A stretch of DNA of 64,000 bases from Takifugu bimaculatus (lineage: Eukaryota; Chordata; Actinopteri; Tetraodontiformes; Tetraodontidae). The stretch covers positions 6,776,812 through 6,840,811 of the forward strand of contig CP034990.1 in assembly GCA_004026145.2 (NCBI GenBank), given 5' to 3'. The notes beneath the pieces are model-generated. The model was not told the DNA's origin and ran no database searches. It saw only the letters and a program-made list of their open reading frames with translations. A program made the translations under genes and the position numbers. Shown one piece after another: positions 12,287 to 22,850 of the stretch (the first letter of the stretch is position 1; the number at the start of each line of letters is the position of its first letter).

Positions 12287-12401
12287 GCAACTAAGGCCAT
12301 AAGAGCCTCAATTTTTGGACACCCCACCACCTTAGGGTGGTGGACATTTAACTTTTGGGTGGGAGTCTCTGCCTGGGACCCCCTTGGATGGCCAGTGCTC
12401 T

Positions 12402-12432
12402 GCTTTCCAGGGGCTTCGCCCCAGGGGAAAGC
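12402..12432. repeat. Stem-loop bordering telomere-like repeats
   Basis: GCTTTCC (12402-12408) pairs with GGAAAGC (12426-12432), and GGGGC pairs with GCCCC around TTC. CCTAACCCTAAC begins directly after it. The 16-nt core GCCCCAGGGGAAAGCC recurs at 27307-27322, also beside CCCTAA repeats. Confidence 0.7.
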
Positions 12433-12632
12433 CTAACCCTAACACCTAACCCTAACCCCCTAACCCTAACTCTAACCCTAACCCTAACCCTAACCCTAAC
12501 CCTAACCCTCTAACCCTAACCCTAACCCTAACCCTAACCCCCTAACCCTAACCCCTAACCCTAACCCCTAACCCTAACTAACCCTAACCCTAACCCTAAC
12601 CCTACCCTAACCCTAATGCTAACCCAACCCTA
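12433..12632. repeat. Interstitial telomere-like block (CCCTAA strand)
   Basis: About 200 bp of CCCTAA with CCCCTAA and CCCTCTAA variants, starting immediately after the stem-loop and decaying to AATGCTAACCC before unique AT-rich DNA. Confidence 0.93.
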
Positions 12633-13377
12633 ATATAATATGAATATAAAAGAATGAGTGGAGACAGAAGAGAGAATGAGACGTTTTTGGCGCGTGTCGC
12701 ACTTGATTTTGTGTTTATTTTTGCAGTAAACCTTAAAGGAGGCCTTTTCACTTTATGTTTGATTCCTATTTAAGCTGATAATTCCATTCTTGACATCTTT
12801 AAATTTACAGTATTCATGGGAGATTTATTTGGTCATTTTGCTTCTTTTTATTTCCTATTTCCCACATTTATTCATAGTTTTTATTAGATTGCAATAAATC
12901 CTATAACATTGACCAGACTGACTAAAGTCAAATGAGCTGCGGTTCCCACCGATAGCTGTCATTCTGATGGGTTTTTGCTGGCTGCAGCTGAAATATTCCA
13001 ATGCTCCATGTCACAGAGACAGTAAATACTAAACCCTAAAGATTCTGAAGGCATGATGTAAAATAGTAATGTATAATACAGACATTTGAAGAGACAATTA
13101 AGAGAATGTTTCCATGCTTATAAGAGTGGCCGAGGAGCCATTTAGAACTTTATAAAGATGCATTGTGTGATACCAGAAACTAATTTAACTTCAAGGCGAA
13201 GCTGCTTCTGCTTTGTCGACCATCGACTGATCACCTGAAAGTCCACCAGCGCCTTTTAAAAACTGAATTTTTCATCTATGGAGGGAGCAGACGGCAGATG
13301 TTTCCACAGATGCTCTTCACCAGTGGTCAGTGAGTGATGCAGCAGATGAGCGGGAGTTGACTGGCTTCTACCAGCTA
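12633..13377. other. Region downstream of the NLR gene
   Basis: AT-rich DNA with no recognised exon. Because the NLR gene lies on the minus strand and ends at 13378, this is where its 3' untranslated region would be. Confidence 0.4.
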
Positions 13378-13555
13378 CTAACTCAATGTCTCTAGCCCAT
13401 AGTGTGGATTCTCTACGAGAGCAGACAGCAGCTTCACCCCTGAATCCTGCAGATTGTTCTGATCCAGCTCCAGTTCTCTGAGATGGGAGGGATTGGACCT
13501 CAGCGCCGAGGCCAGAGAGCCACAGCTGATCTCTGATAAGCTGCAGCACCTTAAT
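13378..13555 (-). pseudogene. NLR gene: LRR exon 5 (last recognised)
   Basis: Encodes LSEISCGSLASALRSNPSH followed by LRELELDQNNLQDSGVKLLS and ends LETLS-stop (13378-13380). It has the ribonuclease-inhibitor-type LRR spacing of fish NLRs. At the usual exon end the expected GTCAGT donor reads TTAGTA, so the frame runs into TAG a codon later. Either this is the genuine terminal exon or a donor was lost. Confidence 0.75.
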
Positions 13556-14086
13556 CTAAATAAAGAAGGGAAACTTTTATAAGGTTATAAGTGAAACCAG
13601 TATTCATCTGAAAGGTTAATCAAAGCCATGATCTGTAAATATTTAATTTAGTTCCAGGTTAAAAAATGATAGTAATATGTAATTACCACAATTCCACCCT
13701 CTCAGGTTTGCACTGTTCCAGAGGAGAATATATATTGTTCTGGCCCTCACTCTTCCCAGGTTCTCCCACCTCTTTCCCTCCCATCTCATCATGGAGATCC
13801 ATCTCACCTGTGGCTCATCTTTAAAGGCACAACCTGTCTTAGATGACTTCCTGTCTCCCTCACCATCTCCCTCCTCGTTGGCTGGTGTCTACCAGGCACC
13901 CTCACCTAGTTTTGTCTAATTTTGGTTACCATCTGTGGGCTTTTTCATTGTCCTTAAATCAATTTATCATGAATAAGTGGTCCCCGTGTGGCCCTCCCTC
14001 CTGAAGGAACTGGGCACAACACACACACTCAGAAAGTGTGAGGACCCTCGGATGGAATAATGGACATTTTTGAGAATGGTGTTTAC

Positions 14087-14260
14087 CCCAGAGTTTCCAG
14101 TCGGCAGTTTGGATCCTGGAGAAAACCACAGAGCAGCTTCACTCCTGGATCCTGCAGCTGGTTCAGACCCAGGTCCAGTTCTCTGAGATGGGAGGGATTG
14201 GACCTCAGCGCCGAGGCCAGAGAGCCACAGCTGGTCTCTGATAAGCTGCAGAGCTCTAAT
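14087..14260 (-). pseudogene. NLR gene: LRR exon 4
   Basis: Exactly 174 bp, the standard length of a fish NLR LRR exon. Encodes LELCSLSETSCGSLASALRS and LRELDLGLNQLQDPGVKLLC. The acceptor is TTTTTTCAG; the donor is GTAAAC. Confidence 0.8.
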
Positions 14261-14466
14261 CTGAAAAATGCAGGATGAGGTTATACGGTGCAGGTCTGCA
14301 TGTTATCTGCGTCAGTACTAAACCTACGTTAGTTCCTAGTTGGGTCAGACCTGAATTCACGATATTACAAGGAATTTTTTTAATGTGGTGCATCACAGCA
14401 GTGTTGAGAACAGCCTCACTTCACCATCTTAGCAGCTGGTATATAGGTAGAAAAATGAAGACTGAC

Positions 14467-14640
14467 CTGAGCCTCTCCAGTTTACAGTTTGGACTCTCCA
14501 GTCCAGAACAGAGCCGCTTCACTCCTGAATCCTGCAACATGTTGTAGCTCAGGTCCAGAACCCTCAGATGGGAGAGGTTGGACTTCAGAGCCGAGGCCAC
14601 AGAACCACAGCTGGTCTCTGATAAACTGCAGCTACTTAGG
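14467..14640 (-). pseudogene. NLR gene: LRR exon 3
   Basis: A 174-bp exon encoding SCSLSETSCGSVASALKS and LRVLDLSYNMLQDSGVKRLC, ending LERLR. The acceptor is TATTTTAG and the donor GTCAGT, both intact. Confidence 0.82.
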
Positions 14641-15099
14641 CTAAAATAACAATTATTTTGAGAGAAGACAAATAAAAATCAACATGTACCAGAGCAAAAC
14701 ACAGCTTACAAGCAACAAACCTCTGGTCCTGCACCGGCTTATCTGCCGTATGTTCCTATTTTGGGTTCTTTCAGGGCGGTTGGACAAGATCTCCAGCGTA
14801 TGTAAAGTGTGTGTAGGTCAAAATACCTTCCAAGTTTGTGAGACCACATTTCTCAATAGCATTCAACTCTTGTCAGGAGTTGGGACCAAAGCGACCCACT
14901 CCTGATAGCTTGTGGGCAATGCTGCAGCGACCCTGCAATCCCTACACTCTCTGGTGAAACCAAATCAAAGGTTTTAGACACTGCTGGATGCTGGAAGGGT
15001 GGCTATAGTCTGGACGCATCGTTCCCCTGACTGCACATTTCTCCAACAATGATTGGCAGCTGGTGTCACTTGTTCTCCAGATGAGAGAAGGAAAGAGAG

Positions 15100-15500
15100 C
15101 CCCCCCACAGTGTGTTTGATTGCCCCACTGCAAGCTCAATGCTGCCAGAAAACATTGCAGGAGCATCAATTCCCCTCAGGGCATCAACAAGGAGCCTCAG
15201 GAAAAGGTGCAGCTGCCACCTACTAGAGACAAGCACACTGAGCTGAGATTCAAAGCCCTCTCCTCCCAAGAGAAGAGCTTGTTTGTTGGAGGCTCTTCTG
15301 GGCGATACCTGGTGCCACAGCTCCAGCTCAGCCCGTCTCTGGAGCTGAGGTGGAGCTTAGCAAGTTTCATGGTTCTCCACCACTTCCTCTCGCTGAGGAC
15401 CTTCTCAGCTGGTGGTTTCTGCTCCACCTTCCAAGTTGAGCAGGTGATACTTCCGCATTCCTGCCACCAGTGTCTCTGCAGAAAGAGTCTTCTCTACTGT
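15100..15500 (+). mobile_element. hAT transposase remnant in an NLR intron
   Basis: Around 15440-15500 one frame reads LSR-stop-YFRIPATSVSAERVFST, which matches the C-terminal dimerisation motif of hAT transposases (IPATSxxxERVFS). Upstream DNA has a fragmentary open frame (about 15120-15560) in another phase, so the copy has frameshifts. Termini were not located. It lies antisense to the NLR gene. Confidence 0.65.
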
Positions 15501-16472
15501 TTTATATTATATTGTAGAAAATTAGGATTTTTGGTTGATGTCTTAGATGTTGTTGACTAAGAGCAGGTTTTTCTTTAATAACATAGAAAGATTCGATGAG
15601 AAGAGCAAATGTATTATTTTATGAGCTACTTCCACTTCTATTATATACACATACTTCCATATTGTCTTAGATTGCAAGCTGCATTCATTGCATCGTTCAT
15701 AGAAAGTCATATTTGTGAGGAGAAAAACTCCAATAAGGTCATTTTCTTTAATGACCATTACAACAGAAGGAGGTGATGAACAAACAGATTTATATAAAAA
15801 TGTGTGAAAACTTATGGATGGAAACCTTTTTAAAATGGTTGCATTGTGTAGAATCGGTGTAGAATCAACTTGTTGACTTCTGATTTGGACTCCAATGGAA
15901 GTGAGGTGCAACAATTGTGGATGCTGAAAGCTTCAGATCTTCATGAAGGTTTCTGTGGTTGGACTGACCTGCTGCCCCTTTAAGAGGGAGGCAGGTTTGG
16001 GCTTCTGGCTGGAATGAAGCCACCTAAGATGAGAATGACTGCAGGCTTTCTGGTACCAAGGTTTAACAGGGTGCTCACTTCACACTTGGGCTTTTCTCTT
16101 TTTTGGGATGGGTTTTCTCAGTAGAGAAGGGGCATGGCACACTGCAGCAGCTTTCTTTTTGGGTTTTCTAGTTTTCCTTCTGATCTTTAAAAGACAGGAA
16201 GAACCATTTTTGATTGGTCTGAATGTTTGGGCGGTTTTGTGGCCAGCCTAAAATAAAACAAGACAAATCTACAACTGATACTTCCTTTCTAGTCATTGAT
16301 GACCATCCTCACATGGGACAGATTTCCACAACCAATTTAATACTGCAAATCTGTCCTGTGTGGTCTTTTTTCTGAGAACTGTAACACTACGTTTATAACA
16401 AAGATCAAACATGGAAACAGTTATTGTCTAACTAGTTACACCTGGGAAAGTACTGGATCATCTCTGACTGAA

Positions 16473-16646
16473 CTGAGAGTCTCCAGCTCACAGAGAGGAT
16501 CCTGGAGAGAACCACAGAGCCGCTTCACTCCTGAATCCTTCAGCTGGTTAAAAGTCAGGTCCAGAACCCTCAGATGGGAGGGATTGGACCTCAGCGCCGA
16601 GGCCAGAGAGTCACAGCTGATCTCTGATAACCTGCAGCCACCCAGC
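16473..16646 (-). pseudogene. NLR gene: LRR exon 2
   Basis: A 174-bp exon encoding RLGGCRLSEISCDSLASALR and LRVLDLTFNQLKDSGVKRLC, ending LETLS. The acceptor TTTTCCAG is intact. The donor reads TTCAGTC where paralogous exons have GTCAGTC, so the obligatory G at +1 is lost. Confidence 0.82.
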
Positions 16647-16756
16647 CTGGAAAAGGAATAAATGGGGCAAATAAAAACACATTTCTAAATCTGAAAATGA
16701 AGAGAAAAGCAGAAAATGTAAAGAAATTTAGAAAAGACCAGCAGAGGCCTCCTGAC

Positions 16757-16933
16757 CTGAGCGTCTCCAGTCTGCAGTTTGGATGCATCATTGCAGAAGA
16801 CAGTAACTTTACTCCGGCATCTGTCAGGCTTTTGTTCGTGCTTAAGCTCAGCTCCCGTAGATGAGAAGGGTTTGACGTCATTGCTGAGGCCACAACTTCC
16901 CAATGACTCTTTGAAAGAAAACGACCAAACAGT
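16757..16933 (-). pseudogene. NLR gene: LRR exon 1
   Basis: Encodes LFGRFLSKSHWEVVASAMTS and LRELSLSTNKSLTDAGVKLL, ending CRLETLR before a GTCAGG donor. It is 177 bp, one codon longer than the sibling exons, in the NKSLTD loop. Confidence 0.78.
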
Positions 16934-17861
16934 CTGTTGTGTATGAAACAAAAATAGTGAGTCAAACTTTGGGATTTCTCATCAACTCATCTGAGAATCT
17001 ACCTCAACACAAATGTAGCTCATTTCCTGGAAAAGTTAAATTCAACACCGTAGAGCAACAGTTTGAACGACCATCAGATCTGAAATGCAACTGAATTATT
17101 CTCAACATTTGTCTTATTTTAGAACAGCTCATAATTACTCAATATTTAAAATGATTATAGCAAATGGTTTAAGAGAAACGTGCATCTTTTTATCTGTCTA
17201 TTGGCTCTTTGGATATTTTGCATTTCATCCAATTTGTACGATCGTGCGTCAAGTCTTAATTCAGCGATCCGCTCGATGACATCAGAGTCTCTGGTTGCAT
17301 CGATTGCCCTCAGCTTCTGTTATATCTGCCTGTTTCCCTTCAAATCATTTTCACTGCACCTTTTGTTGCTAGTGATGAAGTTGCCACCTAACGGGTGTGG
17401 AAAGGGTCAAACAACTTTGTGGGTCACATAAAGGCTCCAAACGGAACCGCCACAAAGACCTAAAACACCCATTTAAACCAACGAGGCCGGCTGTTTTTAC
17501 GTTGAACAAATGAAGCAAAATAGTCACGTGTCATTAGTTAAAATGTGTTTTTCTGTTGTTTGAATACGATGTATACAAACAAACAAAAGTTATTTAATGA
17601 CATGACAGTAATTTCATGATAGTCAGTTAACTTGTGGCTCCTATTATTCCTGCCTTATGTTGGTTTGTCTGGATTGACCTTTGAACTTATATCCAGCCAG
17701 TGTTGAACATTTCTGGATGAATTGTTGTTGTTTTTAATTTATGGACGCTGCAATGGAGATAAAGAATTGAAGGAATGACCACTGGAGGGGGTATTGCTGC
17801 CTGACATGATCCACTCGCTTGATTTAAATGCCGATGTCCGGCCCCAAAAATCTTTACTTAC

Positions 17862-19710
17862 TCGGCCTTCCTGCAGTTCCTCACAGCTGGAATCAGGCGA
17901 CGTCGTCCCTCCACTGAGGTTTTGTACTGCTGCAGGTTCAGCTCATCCAGAACCTCCTCTGACATCTGCAGCAGGTCGGCCAGAGCTGAACAGTGGATCT
18001 CTGACAGTCTCCTCCATGATTTCTTCCCTGACTTCAGGAACTCTTGGATCTCCTGATGGACTGACTGATCCTTCATCTCCATCAGACAGTGGAAGATGTT
18101 GATGCTTCTGTCTGGGGAGATTTCATCACTGTTCTCCTTCTTCAGGTTGTTGAGGACCTTCTGGATGGTTTCTGGGTGGCTGTCCCTCTGATCCAACAGT
18201 CCACCCAAGATCCTCTGATTGGACTCCAGAGAGAGACCATGAAGGAAGCGAACAAACAAGTCCAGGTGGCCATTTTCACTTTCAAGCGATTTCCTTAGTG
18301 CTCTCCTGAGGAAGTCATCAAGAGATGTGACTGGATCGTTATTAAACAACCTAGCAAACCAGGAAAAGCTGGTTTGGTTCAGAATATTCTAGGAACTGAT
18401 TTATAACGGCTGTGTCTTTCCTGGTGTAACAGTGGAATATGTAGACGGCAGCCAGAAACTCCTGAACGCTCAGATGAACAAAGCAGTAGACTGATTTCTG
18501 GAAGATCACACTCTCTCTCTTGAAGATCTCTGTACAAACTCCTGAGTACACCGACACCTCGGAGACATCCAGTCCACATCGCTTCAGGTCTTCTGAGTAG
18601 AACATGATGTTTCCTTTCTCCAGATGTTCAAACGCCACCCGACCCAATTTCAGAAGTTCTTTATCAGCCTCAGTCAGTTCCTCTGGTCTCTGCTTTCCTC
18701 CATACTTCTGCTTCTTCCTCTTTATCTGAACCCTCAGGAAGTGTGAGTAGAGGTCAGTCAGGGTTTTGGGCAGCTCTCCTCTCTGGTCTCTGGTCATCAT
18801 GTCCTCCAGAACTATAGCAGTGATCCAGCAGAAAACTGGGATCAGACACATGATGTGGAGGCTCCTGGAGGCCTTGATGTGTGAGATGATTCTCTTGGAC
18901 AGATCTTCATCACAGAACCTCCTCCTGAAGTACTCCTCCTTCTGGGAGTCAGTGAAGCCTCGTACTTCTGTGATCCTGTCAACACACGAGGGAGGAATCT
19001 GATAGGCTGCTGCAGGTCTGGAGGTGATCCAGATGAGAGCTGAGGGAAGCAGGTTCCCCTGGATGAGGTTCACCAGGAGCACGTCAACGGACGATACTTG
19101 TGTGACATCAGAGATGACCTGATGCTTGTTGAAACCCAGTGAAAATCTGCTTTCATCCAGGCCATCAAAGATGATCAGAAGTTTCCAGACAGTCAGATCT
19201 TCTGCTCTGATCTTCTGTAATGTTGGATGGAAAACATGAAGCAGTGAGAGAAGACTGTGCTGCTCATCTCTGATCAAGTTCAGCTCCCTGCATGAGAGCG
19301 GAAGCACCAGACTGATGTCTTGGTTCTCCAAACCTTCTGCCCAGTCCAGACTGAACTTCTGCACTGAGAAGGTTTTTCCAACGCCGGCGACACCGTTGGT
19401 CAGAACCACTCTGATGTGTCTCTGTTGCTCAGATAAGACTTTGAAGATGTCCTGGCACTTGATTGGAGTGTCCTGGATGTTCTTCTTGGAGGTTCTCTCA
19501 AGCTGTCTCACCTCATGTTGTGTGTCCACCTCCTCACTTTGTCCCTCAGTGATGTAGAGCTCAGTGTAGATCTTGTTCAGCAGGGTTCCACTTCCTGCTT
19601 CATGAGTTCCTTCAGTCACATGTTCACATCTTCTCTTCAGACTCATCTTATGACCTTCTATCACCTCCTGCAGATCACTTCCTGAACATAAGTAAACCAA
19701 TGATTTCCAT
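17862..19710 (-). pseudogene. NLR gene: FISNA-NACHT exon with frameshift
   Basis: This large exon carries the fish-specific FISNA segment (MSLKRRCEHVTEG, then LLNKIYTELYITEGQSEEVD), the Walker A loop GVAGVGKTFSVQKF, the Walker B LLIIFDGLDESRF, and the sensor-like WITSRPAAAY. The winged-helix and NOD-associated helical regions follow, ending IPAVRNCRKA before a GTAAGT donor. The first frame (from 19730) stops at TAG near 18354. The second frame resumes at about 18349 with FNNDPVTSLDDFLRR and runs to the exon end, so a single-base frameshift splits what is one exon in relatives. The acceptor may be at 19710 or, alternatively, 19682. NACHT ATPases oligomerise on ligand sensing; this copy could do so only if the frameshift is an error. 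Confidence 0.85.
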
Positions 19711-19740
19711 CTGAAATAAATCATCAACACAACTACAAAT

Positions 19741-19950
19741 TCATGACATCACAAATTCAATCTCATATTGAACAGTTTTACTTTGTTTGGGCTTCATTTC
19801 AGCATCTCCAGATCTGCTTCCAGATTGTGAACAAGAGGACTCTCCTGGTGGAGCTGCCTGGTCCCAGTTTGATAGGATGTGCTCCCCCCTCTCACTATGA
19901 AACACATCTCTATTAGTCCTTTGATTTATAGGATGAAAGAACCTGATCAA
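19741..19950 (-). pseudogene. NLR gene: decayed RING-like exon (probable)
   Basis: The frame contains ILSNWDQAAPPGESSCSQSG, resembling the WDQxxxxGxSSCPQCG part of a RING-type exon found upstream of the NACHT exon in many fish NLRs. Most zinc-ligand cysteines are missing. Exon edges are uncertain. Confidence 0.5.
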
Positions 19951-20164
19951 GACTCAATATTGTTCCAGCATTTATGTCTGAATTCATCTTTCAGTTTAAA
20001 CCTGATTCTTGTTTCTAATCAACAATATTCACATTAAGTCTGTAACTATATGACTGTCGGAGGTTTAAGTGTTAAACATCTCCAATAATAAACTCACAAC
20101 CTGCTGCTGTTAATGTGACTAACAGCTGGCACACAAACACATCATCACGCTTTAGTTTTCTTAC

Positions 20165-20266
20165 ATTTTCTCTGAACTTCTGAAGTCTATCATTGAACCT
20201 TTGGACCGGTCACTCTTCAGGGACACACAGCTGGGCACTGTGGACTCTGCTCTGTCCTCGTCCATC
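20165..20266 (-). pseudogene. NLR gene: N-terminal exon
   Basis: Begins right after a CAG acceptor; the ATG is at 20263-20265. Encodes MDEDRAESTVPSCVSLKSDR followed by SKGSMIDFRSSEKM, the PSCVSxKSDRS motif typical of fish NLR N-terminal exons. The donor is GTAAGA. Confidence 0.72.
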
Positions 20267-20775
20267 CTGAGGAAACATCAGAAATAGTGATGAGACTGTG
20301 ATGAAGGTAAATAATCTGAATAACAACTGAATCAATAAATCAATGATGTATCTGTATAATTTTCATGTTTTCAGAGTTTAAGCTGCTTTTTTAACTGTTC
20401 CCTGCAGTGAGAAAAGAACTGGCACCTTTTCCAGCCCCTCATCCTGCAGCACTGAATGTGCTCTAAAGTTCTTTCCAGAGCAAACGTCTCTGCACTTGCA
20501 GCAACATGTTGTAGTCATGGATCCGTGAGGAGAACCGGATACAGGAAACGCCCCCACTTTGATCCCAAAACCCAACTGGTGGCCAACGGTGGTCCGGCAA
20601 CGATGGGGACGCTGGTCCATCGGGCCGACAACACTGGTTTTCCACAGGCCAACATGGTGAAAGGACTGTCTTCAGCTCAGCCACTAAATTATCTTGGTGC
20701 TACATAAACATACTAGTCAGGACTTTTTAACTTCCCTCATTTGTTCCCCTCTTCAATTATTTCTATAATCCAAGT
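20267..20775. other. No recognised gene upstream of the NLR exons
   Basis: Short open frames on both strands but no family recognised. It may hold a 5' exon or promoter of the NLR gene. Confidence 0.35.
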
Positions 20776-20975
20776 CCTCAAAGATCAATCAATTAATCAA
20801 TCTTTATTTATATAGCGTCTTATACAATCAAAATAGTTTCAAGGCGCTTTCCAGAATCCCAGGGCCTGACCCCAGACAAGCAACAGTGGCAAGGAAAAAC
20901 TCCCCTTTAACAGGAAGAAACCTTGAGCAGGACCAGGCTCATGTAGGGGGATCCTCCTGCTGATGGGGGGGGGGG

Positions 20976-20995
20976 TTAGGGTTAGGGTTAGGGTT
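20976..20995. repeat. Short TTAGGG run inside the LINE 3' region
   Basis: About three TTAGGG units between two poly-G runs, at a place where relatives of this LINE go from GCTGATGG to GGGTAGAGGGAGAGG. The relative sequence is from memory of common fish copies. Confidence 0.8.
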
Positions 20996-21000
20996 GGGGG

Positions 21001-21510
21001 GGGGTAGAGGGAGAGGAGAGGAGAGGAGAGGGGAGGGGAGGGGAGGAGGGGAGGAGAGAGAGAGAGAAGAGAGAGGAGAGAGAGAAGAGGGGAGGGAGAG
21101 AGAGGAGGAGAGGAGAGGAGAGGAGGAAGGAGGAGAGGAGAGGAGGAGGGAGAGGAGAGGAGAGGGAGAGGGGAGGAGAGGAGGGAGAGGGGAGGGGAGA
21201 GGAGAGGAGAGGAGGGGAGGGGAGAGGAGAGAGAGGAGAGCGAGAGGGGAGGGGAGGGGAGGGGGAGGAGAGGAGAGGAGAGGAGAGGAGAGAGAGGAGA
21301 GGGAGGGGAGAGGGGAGGAGAGGAGAGGAGGGGAGGGAGAGGAGAGGGAGAGGAGAGGAGAGGAGAGAGAGGAGAGGAGGGGGAGGGGAGGGGAGAGGAG
21401 AGAGAGGAGAGGAGAGGAGAGGAGAGGAGAGGAGAGGAGAGGAGAAGGAGGAGGAGAGGAGAGGAGAGGGAGAGGAGAGGGAGGAGGAGAGGAGAGGAGA
21501 GGAGAGGCAC
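21001..21510. repeat. Polypurine (GGAGA)n-type microsatellite
   Basis: About 500 bp of almost pure purine on the plus strand, an expanded simple repeat of the LINE 3' region. It keeps several frames open (serine/proline/leucine-only on the minus strand, arginine/glutamate/glycine-only on the plus strand); none is a gene. Such DNA can form intramolecular triplexes. Confidence 0.95.
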
Positions 21511-21859
21511 AGAAAACACACACAATAATACACTATACAACGGGTCAGCGGGGCCGGAGGTTATCATGCAGCTCCGAAATAAATAAATAAATGTAAATAA
21601 ATGGGGGGGGGGGGGGGGGGGAAGCAGAAAAACTACACAAGAATCAGCATAACTAGTCTGCTTGATGAGGAGGAGGAAAGGAGAGGAGAGGAGAGGAAAC
21701 CATGACCCAGTGGGGTGACAGAGGCCTGTCAGGTGATCATGTTTCTGGACCCCGGCAGCCTCGGCCTATAGCAGCACAGCTAAGATGTGACCTAACAATT
21801 AGACGACCCCCTAAGTATGATAATGTGTTGGTCTATGATAGTAACTGGAACTACAGAAT

Positions 21860-22850
21860 TAACAACAATAAGCTTTTTCAAAGAGGTAGGTTTTGAGTCT
21901 GATCTTAAAAGTAGCGATGGAGTCAGCCTCCCGTACCCGGACAGGGAGCTGGTTCCATAGCAGGGGGGCCTGGTAGCTAAATGCTCCCCATTCTACTCCT
22001 AGAGACTCTAGGATCCACAAGTAGACCAGCATTCTGAGAGCGGAGCGGTCTATTGGGCTGATAAGGTATCACTAGCTCCTCCAGGTAGGATGGAGCTAGG
22101 CCTCTGAGGACCTTGTAGGTCAAGAGAAGGGTTTTAAAGATTATTCTAAATTTAACGGGCAGCCAATGAAGCGACACCAGTACAGGAGTCATGTGATCTC
22201 TGTGGTCAATACCTGTCAGAACTCTGGCTGCAGCATTTTGGATCAACTGGAGGCTTCTTAAAGAGTTGTTTAGACACCCTGATAATAAAGAGTTACAGTA
22301 GTCCAGCCTGGAAGTAACAAATGCATGGACTAACTTTTCAGCATCATGGTGGGTCAGTAGCTTCCTGATCTTTTTGATGTTCCTCAGGTGAAAAAAGGCA
22401 CTTCTAGAGACTAATTTAATGTGTGAGTTGAAGGAGAGATTTTGATCAAAAGTTACTCCTAGATTCCTCACAGAGAGACTAGATGTTAATGAGATACCAT
22501 CTAGAGTGATCATGTGATCTAATCTATCCCTGAGAGGTTCAGGACCAAACACCATGACCTCAGTTTTTCCTGGGTTAAGGAGGAGGACATTTGAAGACAT
22601 CCAGGACTTTATGTCTTTAAGACAGGTCTGGAGCTTCACTAACTTCCCTGTCTCCTCTGGTTTCATGGATAAATAAAGCTCAGTGTCATCAGCATAACAA
22701 TGAACATTTATCCCATGCTGTCGAATAATGTTCCCTAAGGGAAGCATGTACAAGGTGAAGAGGATTGGTCCAAGTCCAGAACCTTGAGGAACCCCATGGC
22801 TAACCCTACTGTATGAGGAGGGAACACCGTGGACATGTATTTCCAATTGT
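21860..22850 (-). pseudogene. LINE reverse transcriptase C-terminal part
   Basis: A frame of 289 residues shows GVPQGSGLGPILFTLYMLPL, the catalytic YADDTELY, LNPGKTEVMVFGP and RLDYCNSLLSG, typical of L2/CR1-group reverse transcriptases. Near 21985 a frameshift moves the conserved C-terminus (EWGAFSYQAPLLWNQLPVRV, then FKIRLKTYLFEKAYC and stop) into another frame. The N-terminal part of the polymerase and the endonuclease are missing, so the copy is dead. Confidence 0.88.

Larger units (their letters stand above)
13378..20266 (-). pseudogene. NLRC3-like NACHT/LRR receptor gene, damaged
   Basis: Eight exons can be recognised on the minus strand: N-terminal (20165-20266), RING-like (about 19741-19950), FISNA-NACHT (17862-19710) and five leucine-rich-repeat exons (16757-16933, 16473-16646, 14467-14640, 14087-14260, 13378-13555). 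This is the layout of the large fish NLR-C family of cytosolic innate immune sensors. Damage: a one-base frameshift near 18350-18360 inside the NACHT exon, a lost donor G after the second LRR exon (TTCAGT instead of GTCAGT), and a decayed RING-like exon. A hAT fragment sits in the intron between LRR exons 2 and 3. No B30.2 exon is seen after the last LRR. The call is a pseudogene, unless the frameshift is a sequencing error. Confidence 0.8.
20782..22850 (-). mobile_element. 5'-truncated L2-clade (Maui-like) LINE
   Basis: On the minus strand the element runs from inside the reverse transcriptase to its 3' tail, which holds the widespread fish 3' region (CAGCAGGAGGATCCCC, TTTATATAGCG complement) and ends in a TTGATTGAT-type simple tail near 20782. 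Its 3' region has been expanded by a polypurine microsatellite (21001-21510), poly-G (21604-21620) and a short TTAGGG insertion (20976-20995). Confidence 0.85.

Noticed and set aside
20839..21590. Serine/proline/leucine-rich frames (242, 194, 181 residues minus; 198 plus)
   Set aside because: Artefacts of a polypurine microsatellite in a LINE 3' region.
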